Both the position numbers and the translations under genes were made by a program. From Flavobacteriales bacterium (GTDB lineage: Bacteria; Bacteroidota; Bacteroidia; Flavobacteriales_F; PHOS-HE28): a DNA stretch of 52,698 bases. Where the stretch lies: positions 25,309-78,006 of the forward strand of contig JAHDVX010000015.1 in NCBI GenBank assembly GCA_023382455.1, read 5' to 3'. A model generated the notes under the pieces. The model saw only the letters and a list, made by a program, of their open reading frames with translations, was not told where the DNA came from and did not search any database. Shown one piece after another: positions 32,590-40,780 of the stretch; position 1 is the stretch's first letter; every line of letters starts with the position of its first letter.

Positions 32590-33030
32590 ATGAAATGCAT
32601 CGCGCACCTTTTCCTTTTCAGCATCTTGTCCACGGCCGCCATGGCCCAATCCTTCACCCCGGAGTTGAATGCCTTGGACCCGAAAGAATATGGCGAACCG
32701 GTCAAAGCCAACTTGATCACCCAGCAGATGGAGGATGACAAGATCCCGGCGATCCCGGTGGAGATCTCCGTGTTGCTGAAAAAGCCGATCGTGATGGGCT
32801 GCCAGTACATCTACCGGGTGGTCAACAAATCCACGGAACACACGCTGAAGCTGAGTTTGTACGCGGTCTATGACCAGCAGTACGAGACGAAGATCAAGCC
32901 CGGGGGATTTGCCGAACTGCTGGCCAACACCATGAACCGTTGTGGTGAAACGAAGGAGGAAAGAAAGGGAGAGAAGGGCTGCCTGAACTGCCAGCCCAGC
33001 CTGAACATCACGGAGATCACCGTGAAATAG
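32590..33030 (+). CDS. Secreted protein of unknown function
   Basis: 146 residues from ATG 32590. Signal peptide MKCIAHLFLFSILSTAAMA-QS, cleaved after AMA. The mature part has a single-domain look with strands VEISVLLKKPIVMGCQYIYRVV and HTLKLSLYAVYDQQYETKI, and four Cys near MGCQYI, MNRCGETK and KGCLNCQP. A disulfide-stabilised periplasmic or exported protein is likely; I do not recognise a family. A longer frame to 32359 is non-coding by composition and lies across the promoter. Confidence 0.7.
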   Translation: MKCIAHLFLFSILSTAAMAQSFTPELNALDPKEYGEPVKANLITQQMEDDKIPAIPVEISVLLKKPIVMGCQYIYRVVNKSTEHTLKLSLYAVYDQQYETKIKPGGFAELLANTMNRCGETKEERKGEKGCLNCQPSLNITEITVK

Positions 33031-33035
33031 TGCCC

Positions 33036-33051
33036 TGCCACGGCCGTGGCA
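33036..33051. terminator. Perfect 16-bp palindrome between convergent genes
   Basis: TGCCACGGCCGTGGCA fills the 21 bases between the stop of the secreted protein gene and the end of the minus-strand metalloprotease. A strong GC stem at the junction of two convergent genes is probably a bidirectional terminator, although no T-tract follows. Confidence 0.6.
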
Positions 33052-35028
33052 CTATTCCTTCACGAACCGCACGCTCCGTGTGGAAGCGGCATCGCGCATT
33101 TCGAGGGCGTAGACTCCGGCCGGCAAGTGGCCGATTTCCAGCATGACCGGGGCAGCCGTCCCGTTGGGTCGTGTGCGCCTCACCAGTACTTCCTGCCCGG
33201 CCACGTTGAGGATGCGGATGGCCAGCGGCCCCTGTCCGAAACCATCCGTTTGCACGGTGATCATGTGGCCGGCCGGGTTGGGAAACAGCCGGATGGCGGC
33301 CACATTACGGTCCGGATCGCCCATTCCGGCGGGTGAACCGGTCAGGATGTGCACGGTGTAGTCCTCCGACTCGCCCGAGGAATAGCCGGAGCCGTTGCAG
33401 GGATCGGCGGGGTTGTCCAGCCCATACTGCAGGCGTATACGCATCAGCGCCGGCCCGGGAACAGCGTCCCCTGGTGTGGTCACGGGCATGGACCAAGGCC
33501 CGAGGCCGATGAGGTCCATCACCTTTTCCCCGGCGGAAATTATCCCGTCCCGGTTCCAGTCGATCCAAGCCCGCATGGTGCTTTCCTCCCAGCTGGCCGT
33601 GGATTCCACGATCAGGTCATGGGTAGATCCCTGCTCCACGTCGGTGGAGAGGTCCGCGTAGTCGCTGTATCCGGTGACCGAAGGGCAGTTCCACGCGGGA
33701 TCGGCCTGCACGTTGTCCAACTTGTTGAACTGCACCCGGGAAATGTACTCGATGGGATCGCCCCAGTGGCTGGGCAGGCACGGCTGGTCCACGCAGGAAT
33801 CCCCCTCGAAGTAAGGCACGCGGTGCATGCCGTAGTTGGCCATGGTCCAAGCGGTCTCGGTCCACTGGCGGGCCATGTCGGCCTGGTCGGGGTCGCCGAT
33901 GGGGTTGCCCAGGTCGTCGTTCACCAACGGCGTGGAGTAGAAGTTCTCGTCGTTGCCACAGAGGTGTGTGCGCCAATGTCCGTTGTCGAAGCCGTTGCGG
34001 AAATTGTCGTTATCCGGGTAGCAGTGGTTGCCCCCGGCATTATGCCCTGCCTCGTGGCGGAACACCGTGGGCCATGCCACGCCGTTCACCGTGGTGCGGC
34101 CGGGCACGCCACCCCATCCGCCGGCCGATCCGGGATCGTTGGTGGGGGTCTGGAAAACAGCGATGAGGTCCGGGGCCAGGTCGGTGATCTGCGGTGCGAA
34201 CCAGGTCCACGCACTGTCCAACACCGGGGTGACGATGCCGGGGTTATGCGGCGTGACGCCGGTGCCCACCAGGCGGAGGTACACGGTATCCACCAGGGAA
34301 TTGGCCAAGCCCATGTTCACCGTCTCGATGTTGGCCATGGCATGGGCATCCAGGTCGCCGGCCACCGCTGCGGCGCTTTCGGAATATCCGGCGAACACGT
34401 CGATCACGTACCGGCCATCGGCATCGGCCTCATTGCACGGATTGCCGCACAAGCCACGGGGTCCGCCCTCGGCGCCGTGAGCGGGCCGTGGTGCCCCGGG
34501 GTGCACGGGCGCGGCCAACGGTTCCTGCACGCCGCATCGCTCATTGCCGAACAGCTTGCAATCGCGCACCCGGTAGATGCCCGGTGTCCTGGTGGGCAGC
34601 AATTGGAAGTAGCCCTGGGCCAACCCGATGTCCGCCACCAGTTTGCCCGTGTTGCGGTTGAGCACGAACAGCGTGTTGCGGTAGTGCGGCAAATGGTCGA
34701 AGCGCGCATCCGGCACACGGCCCTCCCAGATCTCCAGGCCACGGGGCGCCGGCCGCTCCACCCGCTGCAATTGGACCGTGACGTGCACATCGGGGAAGAG
34801 TTCGATGGACAACGGCTGCGACAGGTCGATGGTGCCGTTCGGACCATTGGGCATCAAGGCGGCCAGGCGTGCACGGTTCTCCGCCGTTGCGAGCACGGCA
34901 TCCTGTGCGGGATCCGCCACGGCCTGCGTGGCGGGTGCGAGGAGCGGGAATGCCTGTTGTGCATGGGCGGCCGTACCGGCGCAAAGCAGCGTGGCGAAGG
35001 CCGATCGAAGGAGACGGAGTGTTACCAT
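33052..35028 (-). CDS. T9SS-secreted zinc metalloprotease (reprolysin-like) with GEVED domain
   Basis: 658 residues. Signal peptide FATLLCAGTAAHAQ. The extended zinc motif HEAGHNAGGNH (near residue 325) is the HExxHxxGxxH of metzincins, preceded by an N-terminal prodomain-like region. After the catalytic domain comes a GEVED domain (AWIDWNRDGIISAGEKV, later SGESEDYTV), and at the end a type A T9SS sorting domain: LFPNPAGHMITVQTDG, ILNVAGQEVLV, LPAGVYALEMRD. The protein should be exported and anchored by T9SS. Its ATG has a CATCTTTG box four bases upstream. Confidence 0.9.
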   Translation of the reverse strand: MVTLRLLRSAFATLLCAGTAAHAQQAFPLLAPATQAVADPAQDAVLATAENRARLAALMPNGPNGTIDLSQPLSIELFPDVHVTVQLQRVERPAPRGLEIWEGRVPDARFDHLPHYRNTLFVLNRNTGKLVADIGLAQGYFQLLPTRTPGIYRVRDCKLFGNERCGVQEPLAAPVHPGAPRPAHGAEGGPRGLCGNPCNEADADGRYVIDVFAGYSESAAAVAGDLDAHAMANIETVNMGLANSLVDTVYLRLVGTGVTPHNPGIVTPVLDSAWTWFAPQITDLAPDLIAVFQTPTNDPGSAGGWGGVPGRTTVNGVAWPTVFRHEAGHNAGGNHCYPDNDNFRNGFDNGHWRTHLCGNDENFYSTPLVNDDLGNPIGDPDQADMARQWTETAWTMANYGMHRVPYFEGDSCVDQPCLPSHWGDPIEYISRVQFNKLDNVQADPAWNCPSVTGYSDYADLSTDVEQGSTHDLIVESTASWEESTMRAWIDWNRDGIISAGEKVMDLIGLGPWSMPVTTPGDAVPGPALMRIRLQYGLDNPADPCNGSGYSSGESEDYTVHILTGSPAGMGDPDRNVAAIRLFPNPAGHMITVQTDGFGQGPLAIRILNVAGQEVLVRRTRPNGTAAPVMLEIGHLPAGVYALEMRDAASTRSVRFVKE

Positions 35029-35032
35029 GATT

Positions 35033-35040
35033 CAAAGATG
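35033..35040 (-). promoter_or_regulatory. -7-like box (CATCTTTG) 4 bases before the metalloprotease ATG
   Basis: CATCTTTG-AATC-ATG. The same octamer and spacing precede the dioxygenase gene at 52478. It differs from TAnnTTTG in the first base only (C for T). Confidence 0.4.
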
Positions 35041-35130
35041 CGGACGAAAACCACGCCAAGGCCACCACCTGCTTTGGCACCAAGGCCAACGTGCTGCCTT
35101 ACTGAGGCGGCATGAAAGAAACGGACCGTT

Positions 35131-35180
35131 CAAGGGTGCGAGAGTGCGAGAGGAGCGGCTCACGCACTCTCGCACCTTTG
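35131..35180. repeat. Long imperfect palindrome with 18-bp arms
   Basis: CAAGGGTGCGAGAGTGCG (35131-35148) and CGCACTCTCGCACCTTTG (35163-35180) are complementary at 17 of 18 positions with the remaining one a G-T pair; the loop is 14 bases. It lies between two divergently transcribed genes, so it is not a terminator. It resembles the GTGCGAGAGTGCGAGAG repeats I recall from Bacteroidota intergenic DNA. Confidence 0.8.
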
Positions 35181-35276
35181 CACCATATCGTTCTTCCACC
35201 GGATGGAAAAAGAGAACGGATCTTCCTCACCGGCTCAGTAACTTCGGCAGCCGTATAACCGAAAGATCCCGCCGAC

Positions 35277-35501
35277 ATGGAGACCTGGCTTACCTCGTTG
35301 ATCACCAAGACCCCGCAAGAAGGCTTCGAACTGGCCATCAAGCTCTCCCGCATGGGCGTGAAGTACACCCAACCCTCGGCCGAGGTACGCGACAAACTGC
35401 GCCCCGCCTATGCGGAAAATGCGGACAGCCTCACCATGGCCTCGCACGTGGTGGCCGTGAACTTCCAAACGGTGGCCGCCGCGAACAATTACTGGCGCTG
35501 A
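35277..35501 (+). CDS. 74-residue hypothetical protein
   Basis: ATG 35277 (METWLTSLITKTPQEGFELA). Helical N-terminal half, then EVRDKLRPAYAENADSLTMASHVVAVNFQTVAAANNYWR. No signal peptide or known motif. The frame is short and unsupported by context, but its codon use resembles neighbours and it occupies a gap in which nothing on the opposite strand is convincing. Confidence 0.5.
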   Translation: METWLTSLITKTPQEGFELAIKLSRMGVKYTQPSAEVRDKLRPAYAENADSLTMASHVVAVNFQTVAAANNYWR

Positions 35502-35577
35502 GCCGCGGCAAGGCCGCTTCGAACGTGAGCACCTTTTGTTAGCGTGCGGTTCCCCGGGGATTGCAGCCGCTGGCCGA

Positions 35578-36750
35578 TCATGTGTCGCGCACCATGGCTT
35601 GGGCCGCGTGCCTGCCCATGGCGAAGCAGCCTTGCAGCAGGAAGCCGCCCGTGGGCGCATCCCAGTCCACCATCTCGCCGATGGTGAAGAACCGCGGATG
35701 ATCGCGCAGGGAGAAATCCGGGGTGAGCGCATCCACCGGGATGCCGCCCACGGTGCTGATCGCCTCGCCGATCGGTCGCAGACCGGTGACGGGAATGCGC
35801 AAGGCTTTCGCATGCCGGACAAAGAGACCTGCGTCCCGTGATGCCTCCTTCGGCGTGAACGCCTTGAGCAGCGCGTGCTCCATGCGGCCGAGGTGAACGG
35901 CCTCCGCGAAATGCCGCGCGGCCTTGTTGCCGATGCGCTCCAGCAAGCGGGCCCCGGTGCTGTCCGGCTTGAGGTCGATCACCAGTTCCTGAACGCCATC
36001 GCGCAGCGCAGGCACCACGGGATAGATCGCATTGCCTTCCAGCCCGTGGCGTGTGATGGTGGCCTCGCCCCACGCCTGGAGCTTGCCCGCCGTGATGCGC
36101 ACATTCTTCAGCGGCTTGCCCTCATGCGCCTGGATGAACGCCGCCGGCCACGCCACTTCCACGCCGCAGTTCGAGGAGCTGAACGGCAGCACCTCCACGC
36201 CGATCCCGCGGAACAGCGCGGGCCAGATGCCGGTGGAACCCGTTACCGGCCACGATGCGCCGCCCAAGGCGAAGATCACGCGGTCGGCCTCCAGCAGGAA
36301 TGACCTTTCCTTGTTCTCCACGCGCACCTTCCCCTCGTGGAACCCGGTGAACGCATGCTCCGTGTGGATGCGCACGTCCTGTTGCCCCAGCTGTTGCAGG
36401 ATGCGTTCCAGCACCTGCACCGGCTTGATCCCCTTCCGCGGAAACACGCGCCCGCTGCTGCCTTCCCAGGTCTCCACGCCCATACCGGCCAGCCATTCGC
36501 GCAAGGCCCCGCTGCCGAACGCGCGCAAGGCGGCATCCAGGAATCCGGGCGGCGAGTAATGCCTCAGCAATGCGTCGCCATCCACGGCGTTGGTGAGGTT
36601 GAAGCCGCCTTGGCCCGCCACCAGGAACTTGCGGCCCGGCTGCTTGCCGTGCTCGTAGAGGTCCACCGCGGCGTGCGGGGCAAGGGTGGCCGCCGCCATC
36701 AGGCCCGCTGGCCCCCCTCCTATTATCGCCACGCGCAACTTGCCGGACAT
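35578..36750 (-). CDS. TIGR03862/HI0933-like flavoprotein (NAD(P)/FAD-dependent oxidoreductase)
   Basis: 390 residues from ATG 36750 (MSGKLRVAIIGGGPAGLMAAATL). The FAD-binding GGGPAG dinucleotide motif opens the protein; GRKFLVAGQGGFNLTN is the family's second flavin loop, and FALGGASWPVTGSTG plus the terminal TVGGIPVDALTPDFSLRDHPRFFTIGEMVDWDAPTGGFLLQGCFAMGR are characteristic of the HI0933-like/TIGR03862 group. The substrate is unknown. A longer reading to 36978 would add about 76 atypical residues. An upstream barrel gene diverges from it. Confidence 0.9.
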   Translation of the reverse strand: MSGKLRVAIIGGGPAGLMAAATLAPHAAVDLYEHGKQPGRKFLVAGQGGFNLTNAVDGDALLRHYSPPGFLDAALRAFGSGALREWLAGMGVETWEGSSGRVFPRKGIKPVQVLERILQQLGQQDVRIHTEHAFTGFHEGKVRVENKERSFLLEADRVIFALGGASWPVTGSTGIWPALFRGIGVEVLPFSSSNCGVEVAWPAAFIQAHEGKPLKNVRITAGKLQAWGEATITRHGLEGNAIYPVVPALRDGVQELVIDLKPDSTGARLLERIGNKAARHFAEAVHLGRMEHALLKAFTPKEASRDAGLFVRHAKALRIPVTGLRPIGEAISTVGGIPVDALTPDFSLRDHPRFFTIGEMVDWDAPTGGFLLQGCFAMGRHAAQAMVRDT

Positions 36751-36881
36751 GCCGCAAAGGAGGTGAAGATCCGGGTTCTGGTCCAGGAGGTTCATCCTTA
36801 GGGTAAGTTCCTTGACATCTCCGTACCGATCGCCTTCCTTCAGTTGGTTCCCGCCACCAAACTGCACGCATACGCCCAGCC

Positions 36882-36889
36882 TATATTTG
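36882..36889 (+). promoter_or_regulatory. -7 box (TATATTTG) 5 bases before the barrel gene ATG
   Basis: Exact TAnnTTTG, followed by TCCCT and ATG 36895. Confidence 0.6.
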
Positions 36890-36894
36890 TCCCT

Positions 36895-37650
36895 ATGCGC
36901 AATTGGGTCCACTCTGCCGTTCAACGTGCCTTTCCCGCATTGGCGGCGGCTATGCTCATGGCCCCACTGCAAGCCCAAGTGAGCTTTGGGGTACGAGGCG
37001 GTGCCAATTGGGCGAAGATGGCCGCCAACAAGGGTATGGTGCAGGATGTTGGTAACCGGTTGGGATTCGAGGCCGGGGTCGCCTTAGGCATTCCAATGGC
37101 GGACTGGTTCACCCTGGGCCCTGAGGTATACTATGTGCAGCGGGGCTACCATCGCGAGGCCTTTCCCCCGGGATTTTTCCCTGAGGAGCGTTTGATACTC
37201 GGATACGCGGACCTCGCCGTGTTGGGACGGATCCACGCGGCTGACGGCCCGGCACGACCATACGTGACCGTAGGTGCCACCGTGGGGCGCATACTGGACG
37301 CGCGGCTGTACCAGACTAACTCCTGGACCAAGGAAGAGGAAGCCATTGTACTTGATCCCAGCGGAGTGACAATGGGCCCTTGGAGCGAGAAAAGGCCTAT
37401 GAGCCAATGGAACCTGGGGCTTTGCGGCGGATTGGGCTTCACGTTCTCCATCGGCACATCGCAGCTGCTCATCGAAGGCCGTTACCGCCATGGCCTAACG
37501 AACATTTGGAACGGGGTACCGGTGACGGACATCAACGGTGCACCGGTTGGCGAGCTGAACGGCTACGACCGCAGCATCTCCGCCTCTTTGGCCTGGCTCA
37601 TTCCCTTGGGCCAACAACCATCGCGGGGCCAGGCACCCACTGCCCAATAA
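36895..37650 (+). CDS. Outer-membrane beta-barrel protein (PorT/OmpA-like)
   Basis: 251 residues from ATG 36895. Signal peptide ending MAPLQAQ. Alternating-strand composition with VSFGVRGGANWAKMA, FEAGVALGIPMADWFTLGPEVYYVQRG, YADLAVLGRI, PYVTVGATVGRI, LGLCGGLGFTFSIGTSQLLIEGRYRHGL, and a terminal SISASLAWLIPLG, typical of outer-membrane beta-barrel domain (PorT/OmpA_ompC-like) proteins of Bacteroidota. A porin or structural role is inference. Its stop lies about 20 bases before a degenerate dehydrogenase fragment on the other strand. Confidence 0.85.
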   Translation: MRNWVHSAVQRAFPALAAAMLMAPLQAQVSFGVRGGANWAKMAANKGMVQDVGNRLGFEAGVALGIPMADWFTLGPEVYYVQRGYHREAFPPGFFPEERLILGYADLAVLGRIHAADGPARPYVTVGATVGRILDARLYQTNSWTKEEEAIVLDPSGVTMGPWSEKRPMSQWNLGLCGGLGFTFSIGTSQLLIEGRYRHGLTNIWNGVPVTDINGAPVGELNGYDRSISASLAWLIPLGQQPSRGQAPTAQ

Positions 37651-37670
37651 AGAGAGCGGCCCCGCCCTTG

Positions 37671-37943
37671 CTTGAACGCCGCGATCCCCGTCACATCGTG
37701 GCCGGTGATCAGCAGGTGGATGTCGTGCGTGCCCTCGTAGGTCACCACGCTTTCCAGGTTCACCATGTGGTGCATGATGGGGTACTCGTTGGTGATGCCC
37801 ATGCCGCTGAGCAACTGCCGTGCCTCGCGCGCCACGGTGAGCGCCAGGTGCACGTTGTTGTGCTTGGCCAAGCTGATCTGCGCCGTGGTGGCGCGGCCCT
37901 CACTGCGCAGCGTGCCCAGGCGCCAAGTGAGCAACTGCGCCTA
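37671..37943 (-). pseudogene. Truncated 3' copy of the acyl-CoA dehydrogenase gene
   Basis: About 273 bases with only about 17 mismatches (roughly 94% identical) to 38803-39075, the 3' end of the intact gene. It encodes LTWRLGTLRSEGRATTAQ and TYEGTHDIHLLITGHDVTGIAAFK, keeping the catalytic Glu, but has no 5' part and its TAA stop is changed to CAA, so the frame runs on into other sequence. Substitutions are largely conservative (F to Y, M to L, N to S, R to H), which suggests that it came from a diverged homologue or decayed slowly. It stands as a direct repeat with the intact copy around a barrel gene. Confidence 0.9.
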
Positions 37944-37996
37944 TGTAATCAATGAAGCGCCAACGATCCTTTGCACGTGGCCATTTTTGCGCGCGC

Positions 37997-38755
37997 ATGT
38001 TCGCCCGTTTGAAGAGCTCCTTCCTGCTTGCACCGGCCCTGTTCCTGTGCGGCGCCGCTCATGCGCAAGTGGTGAACATCGAGAGCCGCCGTTTCATGAA
38101 CGACACCGTACCGTGGACGGGCTTCGTGAACTTCCGCTTCAACGTTTCGGAAAGCGGGCAGCGCTCGCTCAACTTCGGCCTGAATGGCGCGGTGCAGTAC
38201 ATCCACGGCAAGGACCGCTGGTTCTTCATCAACGACCTTGCCTTCAGCCAGGTGGAGGCGAACGACTTCCTCAACACCGGCTTCCAGCACTTCCGCTACA
38301 ACTACCGCAAGGATTCGCTGTGGACGGGCGAGGCCTTCGCGCAGGCCCAGTACAACAAGCCCCTGAAACTGGACCTGCGGCTCACCCTGGGCGCCGGCCC
38401 GCGCCTCACCGCGCTAAACACCAGGAAGTGGCAGGTGAACCTCGGCACCGCACTGATGCTGGAGCGCGAGGCCATCACCGACGGGCCGGTGGAAGTGGTG
38501 GGCCGCAGCAGCAGCTACGCCGCGGCCACGCTCAAGTTCTCCGCCATGGTCAGCCTCACCGGCGTGGCGTACTACCAGCCCAAGGTCTTCGACGCCAGCG
38601 ACCAGCGCGTGGCCCTGGAAGGTGCGTTCCTGATCGCCGTCTCCAAGCAGATCACCTTGGAAAGCCGGATCAACCTGCTGAAGGACAGCACCCCGCCGCA
38701 AGGCGTGAATGACATGAACTACAGCTGGACCAACATGTTCGGCTACCGGTTCTGA
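37997..38755 (+). CDS. DUF481-like outer-membrane protein
   Basis: 252 residues from ATG 37997. Signal peptide LKSSFLLAPALFLCGAAHA. Strand-rich body: WTGFVNFRFNVSESGQRSLNFGLNGAVQYIHGKDRWFFIND, HFRYNYRKDSLWTGEAFAQAQYNKPLKLDLRLTLGAGPR, VNLGTALMLEREAI, terminal YSWTNMFGYRF with aromatic end, as in DUF481 (YdiY-like) barrels. An in-frame ATG at 37952 would overlap the end of the dehydrogenase fragment. A TTTTTG box with a 7-base gap to the ATG supports 37997. The gene sits between the fragment and the intact dehydrogenase. Confidence 0.8.
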   Translation: MFARLKSSFLLAPALFLCGAAHAQVVNIESRRFMNDTVPWTGFVNFRFNVSESGQRSLNFGLNGAVQYIHGKDRWFFINDLAFSQVEANDFLNTGFQHFRYNYRKDSLWTGEAFAQAQYNKPLKLDLRLTLGAGPRLTALNTRKWQVNLGTALMLEREAITDGPVEVVGRSSSYAAATLKFSAMVSLTGVAYYQPKVFDASDQRVALEGAFLIAVSKQITLESRINLLKDSTPPQGVNDMNYSWTNMFGYRF

Positions 38756-38799
38756 AGGCGGCCCAGCGTCGAGTGGGGGCCGAAGATCTTCTGCCCCTC

Positions 38800-40014
38800 T
38801 TACTTGAACGCCGCGATCCCGGTCACGTCGTGGCCGGTGATCAGCAGGTGGATGTCGTGCGTGCCTTCGTAGGTCACCACGCTTTCCAGGTTCATCATGT
38901 GGCGCATGATGGGGAATTCGTTGGTGATGCCCATGCCGCCGAGCATCTGCCGTGCCTCGCGCGCCACGGTGAGCGCCAGGTGTACGTTGTTGCGCTTGGC
39001 CATGCTGATCTGCGCCGTGGTGGCGCGGCCCTCATTGCGCAGCGTGCCCAGGCGCCAGGTGAGCAGCTGTGCCTTGGTGATCTCGGTGATCATCTCGGCG
39101 AGCTTCTTCTGCTGCAACTGGAAGCTGGCGATGGGTTTGCCGAACTGGATGCGTTCCTTGCTGTAGCGCAGGGCGGTGTCGTAGCATTCCATGGCCACGC
39201 CCAGTGTGCCCCAAGCGATGCCGTAGCGTGCGCTGTCCAGGCAGCTCATCGGGGCTCCCAGCCCGTTGCGGCCGGTCAGCAGGTTGGCCTTGGGCACTTT
39301 CACGTTGTCGAACACCAGTTCGCCGGTGGGGCTGGCGCGCAGGCTCAATTTGCCGTGTGTGGTGGGCGTGGTGAAGCCCTCCATGCCGCGCTCCACGATC
39401 AGGCCGTGGATGCGGCCCTCGGTGTTCTCGGCCTTGGCCCACACCACTGCGAGGTCGGCGAAGGGCGCATTGCTGATCCACATCTTGGCGCCGTTCAGCA
39501 AGTAGTGGTCGCCCTTGTCCTGGAAGGTGGTGACCATGCCGCTGGGGTTGCTGCCGAAGTCGGGCTCGGTGAGGCCGAAGCAGCCGATCTTCTTCCCCTG
39601 CACCATGTCGGGCAGCCACTTTTTCTTCTGTTCCTCGCTGCCGTATTTCCAGATGGGGTACATGGCCAGTGACCCCTGCACGCTGCACAGGCTGCGCAGG
39701 CCACTGTCGCAGCGCTCGATCTCCTGCATGATCAGGCCGTAGCTGATCTGGTCCAGGCCGGGCCCGCCGTACTCGGCCGGGATGAAGGGGCCGAAGGCGC
39801 CCACGTCCGCGAGGCCAGGGATGATGTCCTTGCTGAACTCCGCCTTCTCGAAACGCTCCTCGATGACCGGTTTCAGGTGCTTGCTCACGTGCTGGCGCAC
39901 GGTGTCGCGGATCATCTTCTGCTCCTCGGTCAGGAGTTCGTCCACCAGGTAGTGGTCGTGGGCTTGAAAGAGGTCGGTGGCGGTGCGCGGGGTGGCGCTT
40001 GCGGTCTGGCTCAT
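38800..40014 (-). CDS. Acyl-CoA dehydrogenase, glutaryl-CoA dehydrogenase type
   Basis: 404 residues. Acyl-CoA dehydrogenase signatures: LTEPDFGSNPSGM, AKMWISNAPFADLAVVWAK, and the catalytic Glu383 in TYEGTHDIHLL. The N-terminal GLRSLCSVQGSLAMYPI with an Arg at about 107 corresponds to the substrate-binding Arg of glutaryl-CoA dehydrogenase, which also fits TGRNGLGAPMSCLDSARYGIAWG. It oxidises and decarboxylates glutaryl-CoA to crotonyl-CoA in lysine and tryptophan breakdown. The ~270 bp at its 3' end are duplicated, degenerate, 1.13 kb to the left. Confidence 0.92.
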   Translation of the reverse strand: MSQTASATPRTATDLFQAHDHYLVDELLTEEQKMIRDTVRQHVSKHLKPVIEERFEKAEFSKDIIPGLADVGAFGPFIPAEYGGPGLDQISYGLIMQEIERCDSGLRSLCSVQGSLAMYPIWKYGSEEQKKKWLPDMVQGKKIGCFGLTEPDFGSNPSGMVTTFQDKGDHYLLNGAKMWISNAPFADLAVVWAKAENTEGRIHGLIVERGMEGFTTPTTHGKLSLRASPTGELVFDNVKVPKANLLTGRNGLGAPMSCLDSARYGIAWGTLGVAMECYDTALRYSKERIQFGKPIASFQLQQKKLAEMITEITKAQLLTWRLGTLRNEGRATTAQISMAKRNNVHLALTVAREARQMLGGMGITNEFPIMRHMMNLESVVTYEGTHDIHLLITGHDVTGIAAFK

Positions 40015-40069
40015 GGTCCTTGAATGAGGCCGCGAAATTACTCAATGGCCCTTGCCCGGGGTGCCCCCT

Positions 40070-40077
40070 TAAATTCG
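40070..40077 (+). promoter_or_regulatory. -7-like box (TAAATTCG) 7 bases before the DUF4271 ATG
   Basis: TAAATTCG-CGCCACC-ATG, a one-mismatch match to TAnnTTTG. The XRE gene at 4919 has a nearly identical context, TAACTTGCGCCACC-ATG. Confidence 0.45.
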
Positions 40078-40084
40078 CGCCACC

Positions 40085-40768
40085 ATGGACCAATTGCGCG
40101 GTGCGGACGCCTTGGCTTCCGGTTGGTTGGCGGTGCTGCTGCTGCTGGCCGTCGGGGTTTTGGCCTGGGTGAACCTGGTATCGCCGCGCCAGTGGGTGGT
40201 GCTGGCGCGTTCCTTCGGCGCCCTGCGCCTGGGGCGGCACCGCCTGCGGGAGGATCTTGACGTGCGGGACCGCACCCTCACGGGCCTGGCGGTGATGTCG
40301 GCCGTAGTGATCGCGATCTTCGCCTACCAAGTGCTGCTGTACCGTGGTTGGGTGCGCCCGGGCATGCCCTCCTACCTGTACGTGCTGGCGGCCGTGGTGG
40401 GGGTGGTGGGTGCCCGGTTGCTCCTGCTGCAATTGATCCGCCTACTGCCGGCCGGAGACGGCGGACTGAAGGAGTACCTCTACACGGTGATCGTTTTCCA
40501 CGTGGTGCTGGGGCTGCTGCTGCTTCCCGTGGCGGTGCTGATGTCCTGGCCGGGGCAGGTGTCCTGGCGGGCGTGGCTGGCCTGGTCGGGCCTGGGGATC
40601 GGGGTGGCGGTGCTGCTCTTCGGCTGGGTGCGCGCCGTGGTGGTGGGCGTGGGGAGCGGCGCGCCGCTGAGATACATTTTCCTCTACCTTTGCGCCCTCG
40701 AAATGCTGCCCGTCGCTCTTGCCCTGCAATACGCGCGGAACATTGTTCCTTCTTTGCCCCACCCTTAA
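40085..40768 (+). CDS. DUF4271 membrane protein
   Basis: 227 residues with six or so membrane segments (WLAVLLLLAVGVLAWVNLV, LTGLAVMSAVVIAIFAYQVLL, YLYVLAAVVGVVGARLLLLQLI, VIVFHVVLGLLLLPVAVL, WLAWSGLGIGVAVLLFGWV, FLYLCALEMLPVALALQYA). The LYLCALEMLP phrase is the diagnostic end of DUF4271. The function is unknown. In flavobacteria DUF4271 and hemD are neighbours; here 12 bases separate them, so they share a transcript. Confidence 0.88.
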   Translation: MDQLRGADALASGWLAVLLLLAVGVLAWVNLVSPRQWVVLARSFGALRLGRHRLREDLDVRDRTLTGLAVMSAVVIAIFAYQVLLYRGWVRPGMPSYLYVLAAVVGVVGARLLLLQLIRLLPAGDGGLKEYLYTVIVFHVVLGLLLLPVAVLMSWPGQVSWRAWLAWSGLGIGVAVLLFGWVRAVVVGVGSGAPLRYIFLYLCALEMLPVALALQYARNIVPSLPHP

Positions 40769-40780
40769 GCACTGCGGAAC

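Noticed and set aside
36755-36768. AAAGGAGGTGAAG on the plus strand, a strong Shine-Dalgarno-like motif
   Set aside because: No start codon with a credible reading frame follows on the plus strand, and it lies in the 5' region of the minus-strand flavoprotein gene.
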